From an uncultured Lachnospiraceae bacterium (GTDB taxonomy: Bacteria; Bacillota; Clostridia; Lachnospirales; Lachnospiraceae): 45,751 nt of DNA. Below the pieces are notes generated by a model. The model did not search any database. It had not been told where the DNA came from and worked only from the letters and a program-made list of their open reading frames with translations. The DNA is taken from positions 1 to 45,751 of the forward strand of contig CAJUSO010000022.1 in assembly GCA_910588965.1 (NCBI GenBank), given 5' to 3'. How positions within the stretch are numbered: position 1 is the first letter of the stretch; every line of letters starts with the position of its first letter. This document shows positions 6,242 through 15,191 of the stretch, piece by piece. A program made the translations under genes and the position numbers.

Positions 6242-7420
6242 ATGTTATACAGAACGAATCCCAAGAACCAGCAGCAGCTTTCCGCCTTAGGTTACGGATG
6301 CCTGCGTTTTTCTAAGAAGGGCGCGGCCATCGACCAGGCGAAGGCAGAAAAGGAAATGCGCATCGCCATCCGGCGCGGCGTCAATTATTTTGATACGGCT
6401 TATACCTATCCTGGGAGCGAGGCCTGCTTGGGCAGATTTTTGGCCAAGGGCTTCCGGGACAAGGTCAATATCGCCACGAAGCTGCCCCACTATTACCTCA
6501 AACAGAAGGGAGACATGGAGCGTTATTTCCAGGAGCAGCTTAAGAGGCTCCGGACAGGCCATGTGGAATATTACCTGATGCATATGCTCAACGATGTGGA
6601 TGCATGGGAACGTATCAAGTCCCTGGGGATAGAAGAGTGGATTGCCAAGAAGAAGGCAAAGGGGCAGATCCAGAATATCGGCTTTTCCTTTCATGGGAAT
6701 ACGGATAATTTCCTGAAAATCCTAGATGCCTATGACTGGGATTTCTGCCAGATCCAGTACAATTATATGGATGAGCATTCCCAGGCGGGCAGGCGCGGCC
6801 TTATGCGCGCCCATGAAAAGGGGCTCCCCGTCATCATCATGGAGCCCCTGCGGGGCGGCCGCCTGGTACAGGGGCTGCCCAAGCCTGCAGTCCGGCTTCT
6901 GGAAAAGGAAGGGTCTAAGAGGAGCCCGGCAGAATGGGGGCTGCGCTGGCTGTGGGATCAGCCGGAGGTAACCGTGGTGCTGTCTGGCATGAATGACGCA
7001 GGGCAGGTGCGGGAGAATGTAAGGATTGCCTCAGAGGCGGAAGCGGGCTGCATGACCCAGCGGGATAAGAAGGTGATTGAGCGGGTCAAGGCCGAAATCA
7101 ACCGTTATATGAAGGTGCCCTGTACAGGCTGCGGCTATTGCATGCCCTGCCCGGGAGGCGTAGATATACCAGGCTGTTTTTCCGCATATAATACCAGGTA
7201 CACGGATAATTGGTTCCATGGGATGAAGGCGTATTTCATGTGCACGACGCTGCGGAGCAACCCTTCCAATGCCTCAAAGTGCATAAAATGCGGGAAATGT
7301 GAACGGCGCTGCCCCCAGCGTATCCAGATCCGCCAAGAGCTTGCCCAGGTTAGGCGCCGAATGGAAGGCCCTCTCTACCATTTGGCAAAGGCCGTCGCTA
7401 AGCGTATCGGGAAATATTAG
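6242..7420 (+). CDS. Aldo/keto reductase with C-terminal ferredoxin-type domain (COG1453 type)
   Basis: 392 residues. The N-terminal TIM-barrel part carries the aldo/keto reductase tetrad region, with Asp51 and Tyr54 in FDTAYTYPG, Lys80 in IATKLPH and His114 in YYLMHML. After about residue 290 come two cysteine clusters, CTGCGYCMPCPGG and CIKCGKCERRCPQ, typical of two [4Fe-4S] clusters. The COG1453 family is widespread in anaerobes and the natural substrates are mostly unknown. The iron-sulfur domain suggests electron transfer from ferredoxin rather than NADPH alone (inference). The start at 6242 follows AGGAGG with suitable spacing. It lies between exoA and dgt with no shared pathway evident. 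Confidence 0.92.
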   Translation: MLYRTNPKNQQQLSALGYGCLRFSKKGAAIDQAKAEKEMRIAIRRGVNYFDTAYTYPGSEACLGRFLAKGFRDKVNIATKLPHYYLKQKGDMERYFQEQLKRLRTGHVEYYLMHMLNDVDAWERIKSLGIEEWIAKKKAKGQIQNIGFSFHGNTDNFLKILDAYDWDFCQIQYNYMDEHSQAGRRGLMRAHEKGLPVIIMEPLRGGRLVQGLPKPAVRLLEKEGSKRSPAEWGLRWLWDQPEVTVVLSGMNDAGQVRENVRIASEAEAGCMTQRDKKVIERVKAEINRYMKVPCTGCGYCMPCPGGVDIPGCFSAYNTRYTDNWFHGMKAYFMCTTLRSNPSNASKCIKCGKCERRCPQRIQIRQELAQVRRRMEGPLYHLAKAVAKRIGKY

Positions 7421-7501
7421 GGGCAGGCCAAAGTATTTTTTTGTAAAAAAATAAAGGAAATAGAGAGTTTGCGCGGAATATACCATATAGAGGTGATTTG
7501 T

Positions 7502-8509
7502 ATGCTCATAAGAGAAAATATGGAGTTCCTGGAGCGGACTTACCTAAGCCCTTTCGCTACGTTGAGTGAAAATTCCAGGGGGCGCGACCGCCAGGAACCC
7601 CAGTGTGATATACGGCCGGTGTTCCAGCGTGACAGGGACAGGATTCTGCACTGCAAGTCTTTCCGGCGCATGAAATATAAGACCCAGGTGTTCCTATCCC
7701 CCAGGGGGGACCATTACCGGACCCGCCTGACCCATACCCTGGAGGTATCCCAGAATGCCAGGACCATTGCCAAGGCCCTGCGCCTGAATGAGGATTTGGC
7801 GGAAGCCATTGCATTGGGCCATGATTTGGGGCACGCGCCTTTTGGACATGCTGGGGAACGGATTTTAAATGAGATATGCCAGGATGGGTTTTGCCACAAC
7901 GAGCAGAGTGTCCGTATTGTGGAGAAGCTGGAAAAGGACGGGCAGGGGCTGAACCTCACCTGGGAGGTACGGGACGGGATATTGAACCACCAGACCCATC
8001 GGATGCCGTCCACCATGGAAGGGAAGATTGTCCGCCTGTCGGATAAGATTGCATATATCAACCATGACATTGACGATGCCATACGGGCAAGGGTGCTGCT
8101 GGAAGAGGATATCCCCAAAGAGTACCGGGAGATTTTGGGGGATACCACAAGGAAGCGGCTGGATACCTTAATCCACAATATCGTGACCAACAGCCTGGGG
8201 AAAAATGACATTGTGATGTCTGACGAAGTGGAGGCCGCCATGAAGGGCCTGAGGAAGTTTATGTTTGAGCATGTGTACCTGAACACGGTAGCGAAGGGCG
8301 AGGAGGACCGGGCAGAAGATCTGCTGAGCCGCCTGTTTGGTTATTACAACAAGCACATAGAGCTGCTGCCTGCCCTGAACCGGCGGATGGCTGGCGAAGG
8401 GGAAGCAAAGGAGCGCGTGGTCTGCGATTACATTGCAGGTATGACAGACCGCTACGCCATCGCAAAGTTCGAAGAAATTTTTATGCCTAAGGCATGGCAG
8501 GTGAATTGA
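7502..8509 (+). CDS. dgt: Deoxyguanosinetriphosphate triphosphohydrolase-like protein (HD domain)
   Basis: Hydrolyses dNTPs to nucleoside and triphosphate, or acts as a related HD phosphohydrolase. ATG 7502 is preferred because AGAGGTG precedes it; the upstream TTG at 7469 has no ribosome binding site. The 335-residue protein has the N-terminal SFRRMKYKTQVF segment typical of dNTPases, the first metal His in YRTRLTHTLEVSQ and the HD pair in LGHDLGHAPFGH. A final Asp occurs in KIAYINHDIDDAI. This shorter Firmicutes form usually sits directly before dnaG, as here, and may protect replication fidelity. dnaG starts 59 bp downstream, so the two probably share a transcript. Confidence 0.95.
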   Translation: MLIRENMEFLERTYLSPFATLSENSRGRDRQEPQCDIRPVFQRDRDRILHCKSFRRMKYKTQVFLSPRGDHYRTRLTHTLEVSQNARTIAKALRLNEDLAEAIALGHDLGHAPFGHAGERILNEICQDGFCHNEQSVRIVEKLEKDGQGLNLTWEVRDGILNHQTHRMPSTMEGKIVRLSDKIAYINHDIDDAIRARVLLEEDIPKEYREILGDTTRKRLDTLIHNIVTNSLGKNDIVMSDEVEAAMKGLRKFMFEHVYLNTVAKGEEDRAEDLLSRLFGYYNKHIELLPALNRRMAGEGEAKERVVCDYIAGMTDRYAIAKFEEIFMPKAWQVN

Positions 8510-8568
8510 ACGGAAGAAACCTTTTGTTTTGGGATTCATACTATAATTTATGCAGGGAGGGGTTATGG

Positions 8569-10374
8569 ATGCCTTATTACTCGGATGATCAGATTGAGGA
8601 GGTGCGCACGGCGAACGATATCGTGGATGTGGTTTCCAGTTATGTGGCTTTGAAGAAAAAAGGCAGCCAATATATGGGGCTGTGCCCGTTCCACAATGAG
8701 AAAACCCCTTCTTTTTCCGTCTCCCGGGATAAGCAGATGTACTATTGCTTTGGCTGCGGGGCAGGGGGGAATGTGTTTACGTTCCTGATGCAGTACGAAA
8801 ATGACAGCTTTGTAGAGGCTGTGGAAGCCCTTGCAGGCCGGGCAGGCATCGCCCTCCCCAAACAGGAGGCATCCGGCCGCGCCAGGCAGGAGGCAGACCG
8901 GCGGATGCGGGTGTTGGAAGCGAACAAGGCCGCCGGCAGGTATTTCTATGCCCAGCTCCGTATGGCGCAGGGGCAGGCAGGCATGGAATATTTTACCAAA
9001 CGGGGCATAAGCCGGGAGGCCATGAAGAAGTTCGGGCTGGGCTTTGCCAATGGGGCCAGCAACGACTTATACCTGTACCTTTGCAAAGAAGGCTTTGGGG
9101 ATGATATCCTAAAGGATTCCGGCCTGGTTACCATAGATGAGAGGCGGGGAGGCCGGGACAAATTCTGGAACCGGGCTATGTTCCCGATTATGGATGTAAA
9201 CCACCGGGTCATTGGATTTGGCGGACGCGTCATCGGGGAAGGGGAACCGAAATACCTCAATTCCCCAGAGACCATTGTGTTTGATAAAAGCAAGAACCTC
9301 TACGGGATGAACCTGGCAAAGTCCTCGCGCAGGCCATATATCCTCCTGTGCGAAGGCTATATGGACGTGATTGCCCTGCACCAGGCAGGCTTTGACAATG
9401 CGGTGGCTTCCCTGGGCACCTCCTTTACCCAGGGGCATGCTGCAGTGCTTAAGCGTTATACCAAGGAGGTGTACTGTACGTTTGACAGCGACAGCGCAGG
9501 GGTGAAGGCCGCGCTGCGTGCAATCCCAATCCTTAAGGAGGCGGGGATTACCGTTAAGATTGTGGATATGAAGCCTTATAAAGACCCAGATGAATTTATT
9601 AAGGCAGAAGGGGCCGAAAAGTACCAGGAACGGATTGGCCAGGCACAGAACAGCTTTTTGTTTGAGGTGGAGATGCTGGAGCGGGAATATGATTTAAGGG
9701 ACCCAACAGAGAAAACGTCTTTTTACTATGCCATAGCGGAGAAAATCTTGGGGTTCGGGGAAGAACTGGAGCGGGAGAATTACATAGAGGCAGTGGCCAG
9801 TAAATACCAGACAGGGTTTGAGAACCTGCGCAAGCTTGTGCAGAGCGCAGGGATGAAGGCAGGGACGGCCAGGGAGGGGAAGAAATTAAAATCCGGCGTC
9901 CAGGAAAAGAAGAAAAAGAAAGGGGATGGTATGCGCCAATCCCAACGGCTGATGCTGACATGGCTGATAGAGGAGCCCAGGCTGTTTTCTGTCATTGAGC
10001 CGTTGATTGGGCCGGAGGATTTTACAGAGGAGCTGTACCGCAGGGCCGCCGACGTAGTGTTCCAGCAGTGGAGGGAAGGGCAGATTAATCCTGCAAAAGT
10101 CGTGGATATGTTTACGGACGGGCAAGACCAGCAGGAGATAGCCGGGCTTTTCCATGCCAGGCTGAAAGAAGTCGGCACCCAGGCAGAACGGGAAAAAGCA
10201 TTGAAGGAAACCATTATACGCCTGAAGGAGAACAGCGTGGGCTTCCGTTCCAAGCATTTGGAGCCGTCGGATCTGGATGGCTTGCAGCGGCTGGTTGCGG
10301 AAAAAAAGAGCCTGCAGCAGCTGTACCAGATGGAGTTTTCCCTGCCGGAACCAGGGAACCCGGGCCTTGGATAG
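8569..10374 (+). CDS. dnaG: DNA primase
   Basis: Synthesises RNA primers at the replication fork. The start at 8569 is chosen for the GGAGGGG site 6 bp upstream and because the protein then begins MPYYSDDQIEEV like other DnaG proteins. The open frame extends up to 8494, inside dgt. Of 601 residues, the N-terminal CHC2 zinc finger has Cys39, His42, Cys60 and Cys63. The primase core follows, then a TOPRIM domain with CEGYMDVIALHQ and the acidic FDSDSAG motif. The C-terminal third, after a Lys-rich linker (KEKKKKKGDGM type), is the DnaB-helicase interaction domain. dnaG-rpoD is the conserved macromolecular synthesis pair of Firmicutes. Confidence 0.97.
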   Translation: MPYYSDDQIEEVRTANDIVDVVSSYVALKKKGSQYMGLCPFHNEKTPSFSVSRDKQMYYCFGCGAGGNVFTFLMQYENDSFVEAVEALAGRAGIALPKQEASGRARQEADRRMRVLEANKAAGRYFYAQLRMAQGQAGMEYFTKRGISREAMKKFGLGFANGASNDLYLYLCKEGFGDDILKDSGLVTIDERRGGRDKFWNRAMFPIMDVNHRVIGFGGRVIGEGEPKYLNSPETIVFDKSKNLYGMNLAKSSRRPYILLCEGYMDVIALHQAGFDNAVASLGTSFTQGHAAVLKRYTKEVYCTFDSDSAGVKAALRAIPILKEAGITVKIVDMKPYKDPDEFIKAEGAEKYQERIGQAQNSFLFEVEMLEREYDLRDPTEKTSFYYAIAEKILGFGEELERENYIEAVASKYQTGFENLRKLVQSAGMKAGTAREGKKLKSGVQEKKKKKGDGMRQSQRLMLTWLIEEPRLFSVIEPLIGPEDFTEELYRRAADVVFQQWREGQINPAKVVDMFTDGQDQQEIAGLFHARLKEVGTQAEREKALKETIIRLKENSVGFRSKHLEPSDLDGLQRLVAEKKSLQQLYQMEFSLPEPGNPGLG

Positions 10375-10507
10375 GAGGCTGCCTTTGGGCAAAATGACGA
10401 ATTTTTTTGGTTTCCCAAGGCTTTTGGGGCTGTTATTGGCAAACAGAAGTGAATATTTCCACTAAATGGGGACAAAATATAAACAACGAATGGAAGGATG
10501 AAACGAA

Positions 10508-11605
10508 ATGGAAGAAAAAAGTATGAAATTTATCGAAAAACTGCATGAGCTTCTGGCAATTGCCAAGAAGAAGAAAAATGTCCTGGAATACCAGGAAATT
10601 AACGACTTTTTCCATGAAATGGAGCTGGATGCAGAGCAGTTCGAGAAAATCCTGGATTTCTTGGAAGCCAATAATATTGACGTGCTGCGGATTTCCGATG
10701 ATGACGATGATATCCTCATTGACGACGAGGAAGAAGTAGAAGTTGAGAATATCGACCTTTCCGTTCCGGACGGAATTTCCATTGAAGACCCCGTTCGTAT
10801 GTATTTAAAAGAAATCGGCAAGGTGCCCCTGCTCTCTGCGGAGGAAGAGATTGAGCTGGCCAAGCGCATGGAACTGGGCGACCAGGATGCCAAGAAGCGC
10901 CTGGCAGAGGCCAACCTGCGCCTGGTGGTGTCCATCGCTAAGCGCTATGTAGGCCGCGGCATGCTGTTTTTGGACTTAATCCAGGAAGGCAACCTGGGCT
11001 TAATCAAAGCGGTTGAGAAATTTGATTACCGTAAGGGCTACAAGTTTTCCACCTATGCCACCTGGTGGATCCGCCAGGCCATTACCAGGGCTATTGCAGA
11101 CCAGGCCAGGACAATCCGCATCCCCGTACACATGGTGGAGACCATCAATAAATTAATCCGGGTCTCCAGGCAGCTCCTGCAGGAATTGGGCCGGGAGCCT
11201 TCCCCAGAGGAAATTGCGGAGGAAATGAACATGCCTGTTGACCGGGTAAGGGAAATCCTGAAAATCTCCCAGGAGCCCGTATCTTTGGAAACCCCTATCG
11301 GCGAGGAAGAGGACAGCCACCTGGGTGATTTTATCCAGGACGATAACGTGCCGGTCCCAGCAGACGCCGCCGCATTCACCCTCCTGAAGGAACAGCTGGT
11401 GGAGGTATTGGGGACCTTAACAGAACGGGAGCAGAAGGTGCTGCGCCTCCGCTTCGGCTTAGACGACGGCAGGGCCAGGACATTAGAAGAAGTGGGCAAG
11501 GAATTTAACGTAACCAGAGAGAGGATCCGCCAGATAGAAGCCAAGGCTTTGCGCAAGCTGCGCCATCCCAGCAGGAGCCGCAAGTTAAAGGACTATCTGG
11601 ACTAA
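10508..11605 (+). CDS. rpoD: Primary sigma factor RpoD/SigA
   Basis: The housekeeping sigma factor that directs RNA polymerase to TTGACA/TATAAT promoters, such as those before rep, pyrB and 40502. It has 365 residues. The short region 1.1 ends in an acidic stretch (DDDDDILIDDEEE); region 1.2 has DPVRMYLKEIG; region 2 has the invariant NLRLVVSIAKRY, DLIQEGNLGL and FSTYATWWIRQAI; regions 3 and 4 follow; and the region 4.2 helix-turn-helix has TRERIRQIEAKALRKLR. The start at 10508 follows GGAAGG; the next in-frame Met is six codons in (10523). It lies 133 bp after dnaG, leaving room for its own promoter, though none clearly matches consensus. Confidence 0.98.
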   Translation: MEEKSMKFIEKLHELLAIAKKKKNVLEYQEINDFFHEMELDAEQFEKILDFLEANNIDVLRISDDDDDILIDDEEEVEVENIDLSVPDGISIEDPVRMYLKEIGKVPLLSAEEEIELAKRMELGDQDAKKRLAEANLRLVVSIAKRYVGRGMLFLDLIQEGNLGLIKAVEKFDYRKGYKFSTYATWWIRQAITRAIADQARTIRIPVHMVETINKLIRVSRQLLQELGREPSPEEIAEEMNMPVDRVREILKISQEPVSLETPIGEEEDSHLGDFIQDDNVPVPADAAAFTLLKEQLVEVLGTLTEREQKVLRLRFGLDDGRARTLEEVGKEFNVTRERIRQIEAKALRKLRHPSRSRKLKDYLD

Positions 11606-11641
11606 CGCCAGGAAAAAATGTGACAGGAGTAAGCAAAAGGC

Positions 11642-12433
11642 ATGGTACAGTTATCAGATAGGCTGCAGGCAGTGGCAAGCTTGGCGGGGGCTTGCGATAC
11701 ACTGGCAGACGTGGGGACAGACCACGGTTACATACCGGTATACCTGGTAGGCTGCAAAAGAGCGGAAAGGGCAATCGCCATGGACGTGAACCCAGGCCCC
11801 TTAAAGCGTGCCCAGGAGCATATCAGCCGGTTTGGCCTGGAGGGCGTGATAGAAGCCAGGCTTTCGGACGGCCTTTTGGCCCTCCGGCCGGGGGAAGCAG
11901 ACAAAATCGTCATTGCAGGCATGGGCGGCGGGCTGATGCGGCGCATCCTGGAGGAAGGCGGGGCGGCTGCCAGGGCAGCTCAAGGGCTAATCTTGCAGCC
12001 GCAGTCAGAGATAGGGGGCTTCCGGGCGTTTTTGTGGGAGAATGGGTATCGGATTGCGGCAGAAGACATGGTGTACGAAGATGGGAAATATTATAGCGTA
12101 ATTGCTGCCAAGTATGAAGGGGAACCCAATTCCTTGGCTAGGGCCGGGAATGGCCGGGAAGGTACGGGCCAGGAATTCTGCCATGGGGGGCGGATTGGGA
12201 ATAAGTATGGGCCCATGCTGCTGCAGGCAGGTCATCCGGTGCTGCAGCAGTACTTGCTGTGGCAGCAGGGGCAGAAGAGGGGGATACTAGAGAAGCTGCG
12301 GGCAAATGCCAAGGGGGATGTGGCAGGCAGGGCGGCAGAATTGGAAGGGGAATTGGGGGATATTGAGAAGGCCTTGAGGGAGTGCAGGCAAAATAGAAAG
12401 GAGTCCCAAGGATGCTTTGCCAGGAAATCATAG
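11642..12433 (+). CDS. trmK: tRNA (adenine(22)-N1)-methyltransferase TrmK
   Basis: S-adenosylmethionine-dependent enzyme that methylates A22 of tRNAs. It has 263 residues. The N-terminal SAM-binding loop is seen as DVGTDHGYIPVYL, the acidic loop as AMDVNPGPL, and the family-specific GMGGGLM and LQPQSE motifs follow. The C-terminal part is a helical bundle. Between the core and the C-terminal GPMLLQAGHP motif there is an extra Gly-rich stretch (about residues 161-185) that makes the protein longer than the roughly 230-residue typical form. trmK next to a Nif3-type gene downstream of rpoD is a standard Firmicutes order. It overlaps the next gene by 22 bp, so the two are translationally linked. 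Confidence 0.93.
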   Translation: MVQLSDRLQAVASLAGACDTLADVGTDHGYIPVYLVGCKRAERAIAMDVNPGPLKRAQEHISRFGLEGVIEARLSDGLLALRPGEADKIVIAGMGGGLMRRILEEGGAAARAAQGLILQPQSEIGGFRAFLWENGYRIAAEDMVYEDGKYYSVIAAKYEGEPNSLARAGNGREGTGQEFCHGGRIGNKYGPMLLQAGHPVLQQYLLWQQGQKRGILEKLRANAKGDVAGRAAELEGELGDIEKALRECRQNRKESQGCFARKS

Positions 12434-13194
12434 ATATCTTACAGCAGCAGTCTCCGGAGCGCTGTGCCTGCGGATGGGATAACGTAGGGTTATTGGTAGG
12501 GGACACACAAAGAGAAGTCAATACGGTTTATATTGCGCTGGATGCTACGGACGGGGCAATTGCCGAAGCGATAGGGGCGGGGGCGGAGATGCTGCTGACA
12601 CATCATCCTATGCTGTTCCAGCCTATCAAACGGGTGACCACGGAGGATTTTATAGGCAGGAGGGTAATCCGCCTGATCCAGCATGGCATTTCCTATTATG
12701 CGATGCATACCAATTTTGATGTCAGGGGCATGGCGCAGCTTGCCGCCAGCAAAATGGGCCTGAAGGAATGCCAGGTGTTGGATGTGACCTTCCAGCAGGG
12801 GGAAATGCAGGAGGGCATCGGGGCGGCCGGCATGCTTCCCCGCGAGATGGCCTTGGCAGAATGCGCAGAGTTGGTAAAGTATGTATTTGACGTAAGCCAG
12901 GTGAAGGTATTCGGATCATTGAAGGAGGGCGTCCGAAAAGCGGCCATATGCCCAGGTTCTGGGAAAAGTACCGTTGGCCAGGCAATCCAGCTGGGGGCGC
13001 AGGTGCTGGTTACGGGGGATATTGACCATCATACAGGGATAGACGCAGCAGCCCAAGGGCTTGCCATAATTGACGCGGGGCATTATGGCGTAGAGAAGAT
13101 GTTTATTCCTTATATGGGCGCCTATCTTAAGGAACATACCCAAGGGCTGAAGGTCTTGGAGCAGCCGTTGAAGCAGCCTTTTTCCTATTGCTAA
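12412..13194 (+). CDS. Nif3-like dinuclear metal-centre protein
   Basis: Member of the Nif3/YqfO family (often labelled GTP cyclohydrolase 1 type 2 homolog). The true biochemical role is unsettled, but members bind two metal ions and form hexamers. The metal ligands are visible: His-His in LLTHHPMLF, His in AMHTNFD, and the C-terminal DIDHHTGIDAA and DAGHYGVE motifs. At 260 residues it is the short form without the inserted PII-like domain of Bacillus YqfO. It begins inside the 3' end of trmK, which shows tight coupling. Its last codons and stop are part of a degenerate duplication repeated at 13259. Confidence 0.93.
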   Translation: MLCQEIIDILQQQSPERCACGWDNVGLLVGDTQREVNTVYIALDATDGAIAEAIGAGAEMLLTHHPMLFQPIKRVTTEDFIGRRVIRLIQHGISYYAMHTNFDVRGMAQLAASKMGLKECQVLDVTFQQGEMQEGIGAAGMLPREMALAECAELVKYVFDVSQVKVFGSLKEGVRKAAICPGSGKSTVGQAIQLGAQVLVTGDIDHHTGIDAAAQGLAIIDAGHYGVEKMFIPYMGAYLKEHTQGLKVLEQPLKQPFSYC

Positions 13195-13299
13195 GGCTTT
13201 GGGATGGTTACGGCATAAAGGGAAGGATGCATAGCAGGGGAAGTATTCCTTGATTTCTTATTGCTAAGGCCTAGGGGATGGGTTACAGCAAAGGGAAGG
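13186..13299 (+). repeat. Degenerate direct duplication of the nif3-like gene's 3' end
   Basis: TATTGCTAAGG, which spans the stop codon at 13192-13194, recurs at 13259. The following 30 bases also match closely (GGGATGG, TTAC, AAAGGGAAGG). The period is 73 bp. The 141-bp gap to the next gene consists largely of this repeat plus a GGAGAAGGAGG ribosome binding site. Confidence 0.7.
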
Positions 13300-13335
13300 G
13301 TTTTGTAGTTGTAATTTGGGAGAAGGAGGAGAGGT

Positions 13336-15006
13336 ATGGGCGAGACGATTTGCCGCATTAGGATCGATGGGGAAGAGAGGCAATTCCCAAAGGGTACATA
13401 TTACCGGGAGATTGTGGAGGGATACCAGGGGCAGTACGGGGATGACATTGTGCTGGTGCTGTTTAATAACCGCCTGCGGGAATTAAGCCGCAGGGTGAAA
13501 GAAGATGGGGAATTATCTTTTGTGACCACCAAGGATAAGGCTGGGAGGAAGGCTTACCGCAGGAGCGTGTCCCTTCTGATGCAGCGGGCAGTCTACAACC
13601 TGGCCAAGGAGGATGGGAAGCAGGTATCGGTGCGGATTGAGCATTCCATCAGCCAGGGGTATTTCTGCGAGCTGAAGGGAGAGGAGGTAGCGCTGGACGA
13701 GGCATACCTCCTGCGGCTCAAGGGTGAAATGATGCGGCTGGTAGAAGGGCAGATCCCCATCCGCAAGGAGAGCATCCCTACCGATGAGGCGCTGGCGCTG
13801 TTCCATGAACTGGGGATGCGGGATAAGGAGCGGCTTTTTGCCTACCGCAGGAGCTCGAAGGTGAATATATACAGTATTGGGAATTATATGGATTATTTTT
13901 ATGGGTATATGGTGCCGGATACGGGGTATCTGAAATACTTCGGGCTGGAGCTTTATGAGAAGGGCTTCGTGCTGCTGTTCCCAGATAAGGACACGAAGGC
14001 AATCCCGCCCTTCCAGCCTTCCCACAAGCTGTTCCAGGTGCTGCGGGAGTCAGCAGGATGGAGCGAGAAATTAGATATTGCCACGATTGGGGCTTTGAAT
14101 GACGCAGTGTCCCAGGGGAGGATCCGGGAAGTCATCCTGTTGGCGGAGGCTTTGATGGAACGGAAGATTGGGAAGCTGGCGGAGCAGATAGCAGCAGAGC
14201 CAGATAAGAAATTTGTGATGGTTGCAGGGCCTTCTTCCTCCGGGAAGACCACGTTTTCCCACAGGCTTTCCATCCAATTGATGGCGCAGGGCCTAAAGCC
14301 CCATCCCATTGCGTTGGATGATTATTATGTAGACCGGGTGGATACGCCAAAGGATGAGAATGGGAATTACAACTTTGAGTGCCTGGAAGCGATTGATATC
14401 GAATTATTTAACCGGGATATGTCCGCCTTGCTGAAAGGGGAGCGCGTGCCGCTGCCTACCTATAATTTCCGCACAGGCAAGCGGGAGTATAAGGGGGTTT
14501 ATAAACAGCTGGGGAAAAATGACATCCTGGTGCTGGAAGGTATCCATGGGCTGAATGACAGGCTTTCCTATACCTTGCCTTCTTCCAGCAAGCTGAAAAT
14601 CTATATCAGCGCCCTGACGCAGCTGAATATTGATGAGCACAACAGCCTGCCTACCACGGATGGGCGGATGATCCGCCGGATGGTGCGGGACGCCAGGACC
14701 CGCAATATCACAGCCAAAGATACGATTAAGATGTGGGATTCCGTGCGCAGGGGCGAGGAGCAGTATATCTTCCCCTTCCAGGAGGATGCGGATATTATGT
14801 TTAATTCGGCATTGGTTTATGAACTGGCGGTGCTGAAGCAGTATGCAGAGCCGCTGCTGTTCCAGATTGGGAAGGAATGCCCAGAGTATACGGAGGCAAA
14901 GCGCCTTCTGAAGTTCTTGGACTATTTCCTCCCGGTGCCCAGCGAGGATGTGGCGCAGAATTCCATTTTGCGTGAGTTTATCGGGGGGAGCTGTTTCCAT
15001 GTGTAA
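13336..15006 (+). CDS. Nucleoside (uridine) kinase fused to a threonyl-tRNA synthetase-like N-terminus
   Basis: 556 residues. The first about 65 residues resemble a TGS-type domain and the next stretch, to about 200, resembles the ThrRS second additional domain. The C-terminal half is a uridine-kinase/phosphoribulokinase P-loop enzyme with Walker A GPSSSGKTT (about 298-306), the substrate loop ALDDYYVDR and VLEGIHGLND. The end, LREFIGGSCF, is typical of this Clostridial family. It most likely phosphorylates uridine or cytidine in pyrimidine salvage. The role of the synthetase-like half is unknown and it lacks a synthetase catalytic core. It starts after a GGAGAAGGAGGAG site. Confidence 0.9.
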   Translation: MGETICRIRIDGEERQFPKGTYYREIVEGYQGQYGDDIVLVLFNNRLRELSRRVKEDGELSFVTTKDKAGRKAYRRSVSLLMQRAVYNLAKEDGKQVSVRIEHSISQGYFCELKGEEVALDEAYLLRLKGEMMRLVEGQIPIRKESIPTDEALALFHELGMRDKERLFAYRRSSKVNIYSIGNYMDYFYGYMVPDTGYLKYFGLELYEKGFVLLFPDKDTKAIPPFQPSHKLFQVLRESAGWSEKLDIATIGALNDAVSQGRIREVILLAEALMERKIGKLAEQIAAEPDKKFVMVAGPSSSGKTTFSHRLSIQLMAQGLKPHPIALDDYYVDRVDTPKDENGNYNFECLEAIDIELFNRDMSALLKGERVPLPTYNFRTGKREYKGVYKQLGKNDILVLEGIHGLNDRLSYTLPSSSKLKIYISALTQLNIDEHNSLPTTDGRMIRRMVRDARTRNITAKDTIKMWDSVRRGEEQYIFPFQEDADIMFNSALVYELAVLKQYAEPLLFQIGKECPEYTEAKRLLKFLDYFLPVPSEDVAQNSILREFIGGSCFHV

Positions 15007-15078
15007 GGGACGCAAGCCCTGAGGCAAGGCTGCCTGAGCCAGGGAAAGGAAGGCAAGGGTAAGGCGGCAGGATGACAG

Positions 15079-15172
15079 AAAGTGATATTAATTGGCATGG
15101 AAGCGCTTTAGGGGATGGATGTTGCGATACCCAAAGGCAAAGGGGCTTGCAGCGGTTAATATCACTTTTTTT
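15079..15172 (+). promoter_or_regulatory. Large terminator-like stem-loop and cre-like site before the response regulator
   Basis: A 13-bp perfect pairing (15079-15091 with 15156-15168) closes a 64-nt loop and ends in seven T, only 20 bp before the response regulator start. There is no room for a promoter between the T-run and the gene, so transcripts must cross it, which suggests attenuation. The loop contains ATGGAAGCGCTTTAG (15097-15111), with the palindromic AAGCGCTT core of CcpA/LacI operators; it matches a catabolite-responsive element only partly. A plain terminator for the kinase gene is the alternative. Confidence 0.5.
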
Positions 15173-15191
15173 GGATAGAAGGGAAACGAAG

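Noticed and set aside
15072..15191. 40-residue upstream extension of the response regulator
   Set aside because: It is encoded by a terminator-like stem-loop, and the receiver domain begins normally at the Met at 15192.
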